This document shows, piece by piece, positions 63,023-64,000 of a DNA stretch of 64,000 bases. Under the pieces are notes generated by a model that did no database searches, was not told the origin of the DNA, and saw only the letters and a list, made by a program, of their open reading frames with translations. The number at the start of each line of letters is the position of its first letter. Within the stretch, counting starts at the first letter, position 1. This DNA is from Aquimonas voraii (GTDB lineage Bacteria; Pseudomonadota; Gammaproteobacteria; Xanthomonadales; Xanthomonadaceae). The stretch is taken from contig NZ_FNAG01000006.1 in the NCBI RefSeq assembly GCF_900101825.1, positions 186,001-250,000 of the forward strand. The letters run 5' to 3'. The translations under genes and the position numbers were made by a program.

Positions 63023-64000
63023 TCAGCGGAAGCGGATGCGCTCCAGCCGCTCCACCGCCTCGCGGTATTCGGCCTGCATCTGCAGCACCAGCTCGCGCAC
63101 CGGCTGCACCGCATGGATGCCGCCAACGCCCTGGCCGGCGCCCCAGATGTCCTTCCAGGCCTTGGCGTCGGTGTTGCCGCCCGAGCCGAAATCCATCTTC
63201 GACTTGTCGGCCTCGGGCAGGTTGTCGGCGTCGAAGCCGGCGCGGGTGATGCTGGGCTTCAGGTAGTTGCCCTTGACCCCGGTGAACAGCGAGCTGTAGA
63301 CGATGTCCTCGGCGCGGCAGTCGACCAGCATCTGCTTGTAGTCGTCGACGGCCCGCGCTTCCGGCGTGGCGATGAAGCGGGTGCCGAGGTAGGCCAGGTC
63401 CGCACCGATCGCCTGCGCCGCCAGCACGTCGGCGCCCGAGGCCATCGCGCCGGACAGCAGGATCGTGCCCGGATAGAACTGGCGGATCTCGCGCACCAAG
63501 GCGAACGGGCTCAACGGGCCGGCATGTCCACCGGCCCCTGCGCACACGGCGATCAAGCCGTCCACGCCCTGCGCCGCGGCTTTCTCGGCATGGCGACGGC
63601 TGATCACGTCGTGGAAGACCACGCCGCCATAGCTGTGCACGGCCGCCACCACTTCCGACGGCGGCGACAGGCTGGTGATCACCACCGGCACCCGGTACTT
63701 CTCGACCAGCTTCAGGTCCTCGGCCAGACGATTGTTGCTGGCGTGCACGATCAGGTTGACCGCGAACGGCGCGACCGGCTCCTCTGGCGTCGAGGCCGCA
63801 TACGCGGCGGCGATGTCCTCGCTGAGCTGGGCCAGCCATTCGTCCAGCTGCGACAGCGGACGCGCGTTGAGCGAAGGAAAGCTGCCGACGATTCCGGCCT
63901 TGCACTGCGCGGCCACGAGTTCCGGACCCGAAACGATGAACATCGGCGAGCCGACCAGGGGCAGGCGCAGGCGGCTTTCGAGCAGGGCTGGCAAGGGCAT
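63023..64000 (-). CDS. Nitronate monooxygenase / 2-nitropropane dioxygenase family protein
   Basis: A 325-residue FMN enzyme that oxidises nitronates such as propionate 3-nitronate. It starts MPLPALLESRLRLPLVGSPMFIVSGPELV, the family's usual beginning, so it is probably complete although its ATG is the last three bases of the window. Flavin and phosphate-binding elements are seen in AGAGGHAG and LLSGAMASGADVLAAQAIGADLAYLGTRFIAT. The gene upstream of it is outside the window. Some family members have other substrates. Confidence 0.92.
   Translation of the reverse strand: MPLPALLESRLRLPLVGSPMFIVSGPELVAAQCKAGIVGSFPSLNARPLSQLDEWLAQLSEDIAAAYAASTPEEPVAPFAVNLIVHASNNRLAEDLKLVEKYRVPVVITSLSPPSEVVAAVHSYGGVVFHDVISRRHAEKAAAQGVDGLIAVCAGAGGHAGPLSPFALVREIRQFYPGTILLSGAMASGADVLAAQAIGADLAYLGTRFIATPEARAVDDYKQMLVDCRAEDIVYSSLFTGVKGNYLKPSITRAGFDADNLPEADKSKMDFGSGGNTDAKAWKDIWGAGQGVGGIHAVQPVRELVLQMQAEYREAVERLERIRFR

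Noticed and set aside
63023-64000. Nitronate monooxygenase as a truncated gene at the edge
   Set aside because: The visible N-terminus begins exactly as in full-length family members, so it is probably complete although its ATG is at the last base of the window.

Overview
The window is very GC-rich, densely coded DNA from a free-living gammaproteobacterium, most likely of the Xanthomonadales/Lysobacterales. The clues are glnE, a cysteine-free rpmB-rpmG pair, hemX-hemY, AttH-type and MacB-type ABC systems, an ECF sigma factor paired with a Ser/Thr kinase, many exported proteins, and two exported proteins ending in the same ...F(A/S)DGFE tail. I see no phage, plasmid, IS transposase, CRISPR array, rRNA or tRNA. 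GC content and taxonomy are judgements by eye.

Layout. 0-6.5 kb: end of a membrane protein, a repeat-rich gap, then a four-gene heavy-metal RND efflux operon (adaptor, pump, DUF3240 protein, outer-membrane channel). 6.7-13.3 kb: a VIT-type iron/manganese transporter with cytochrome b561, then a likely lipid A modification group (double LAB_N protein, family 2 glycosyltransferase, ArnT-like transferase) and a second ArnT-like gene running the other way. 13.1-18.7 kb: an orphan OmpR-type regulator and a minus-strand row holding a small cysteine-rich peptide, a membrane-anchored CPAC thiol protein, an ECF sigma factor, a Ser/Thr kinase and a six-cysteine exported protein. 19-22.6 kb: glnE and a composite repeat. 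22.6-25 kb: a LytS/LytTR two-component pair. A 150-codon array of 36-codon repeats is wedged between the two genes, joined to both by ATGA overlaps. 25.4-29.3 kb: a MacAB-like export operon with a YIP1 protein. 29.8-33.3 kb: two unknown exported proteins around a zinc alcohol dehydrogenase. 33.6-38 kb: an AttEFGH-like ABC system. 38-54 kb: mainly secreted or surface proteins (a 1594-residue metzincin protease, a CRTAC1 protein, an S74 chaperone protein, a protein with three vicinal cysteine pairs, a TPR-PAS sensor and a discoidin-type protein). 54.5-64 kb: housekeeping genes (glyoxalase-like, hemYX, rpmGB, phosphopantetheinyl transferase, TPR-sulfotransferase-like, YheT hydrolase, PlsC, nitronate monooxygenase).

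Genes are tightly packed, and ATGA, GTGA or TGATG junctions are frequent, so many neighbours are probably translationally coupled. The gaps are not empty. They hold several dispersed repeat families: a REP-like palindrome, arrays of the heptamer GGGATTC that sit against gene ends, a second hairpin family, and terminator stems used more than once. The most unusual features are the coupled 36-codon repeat array inside a two-component operon, the roughly 670 bp composite repeat after glnE, and the ECF/kinase/thiol/cysteine-rich module.
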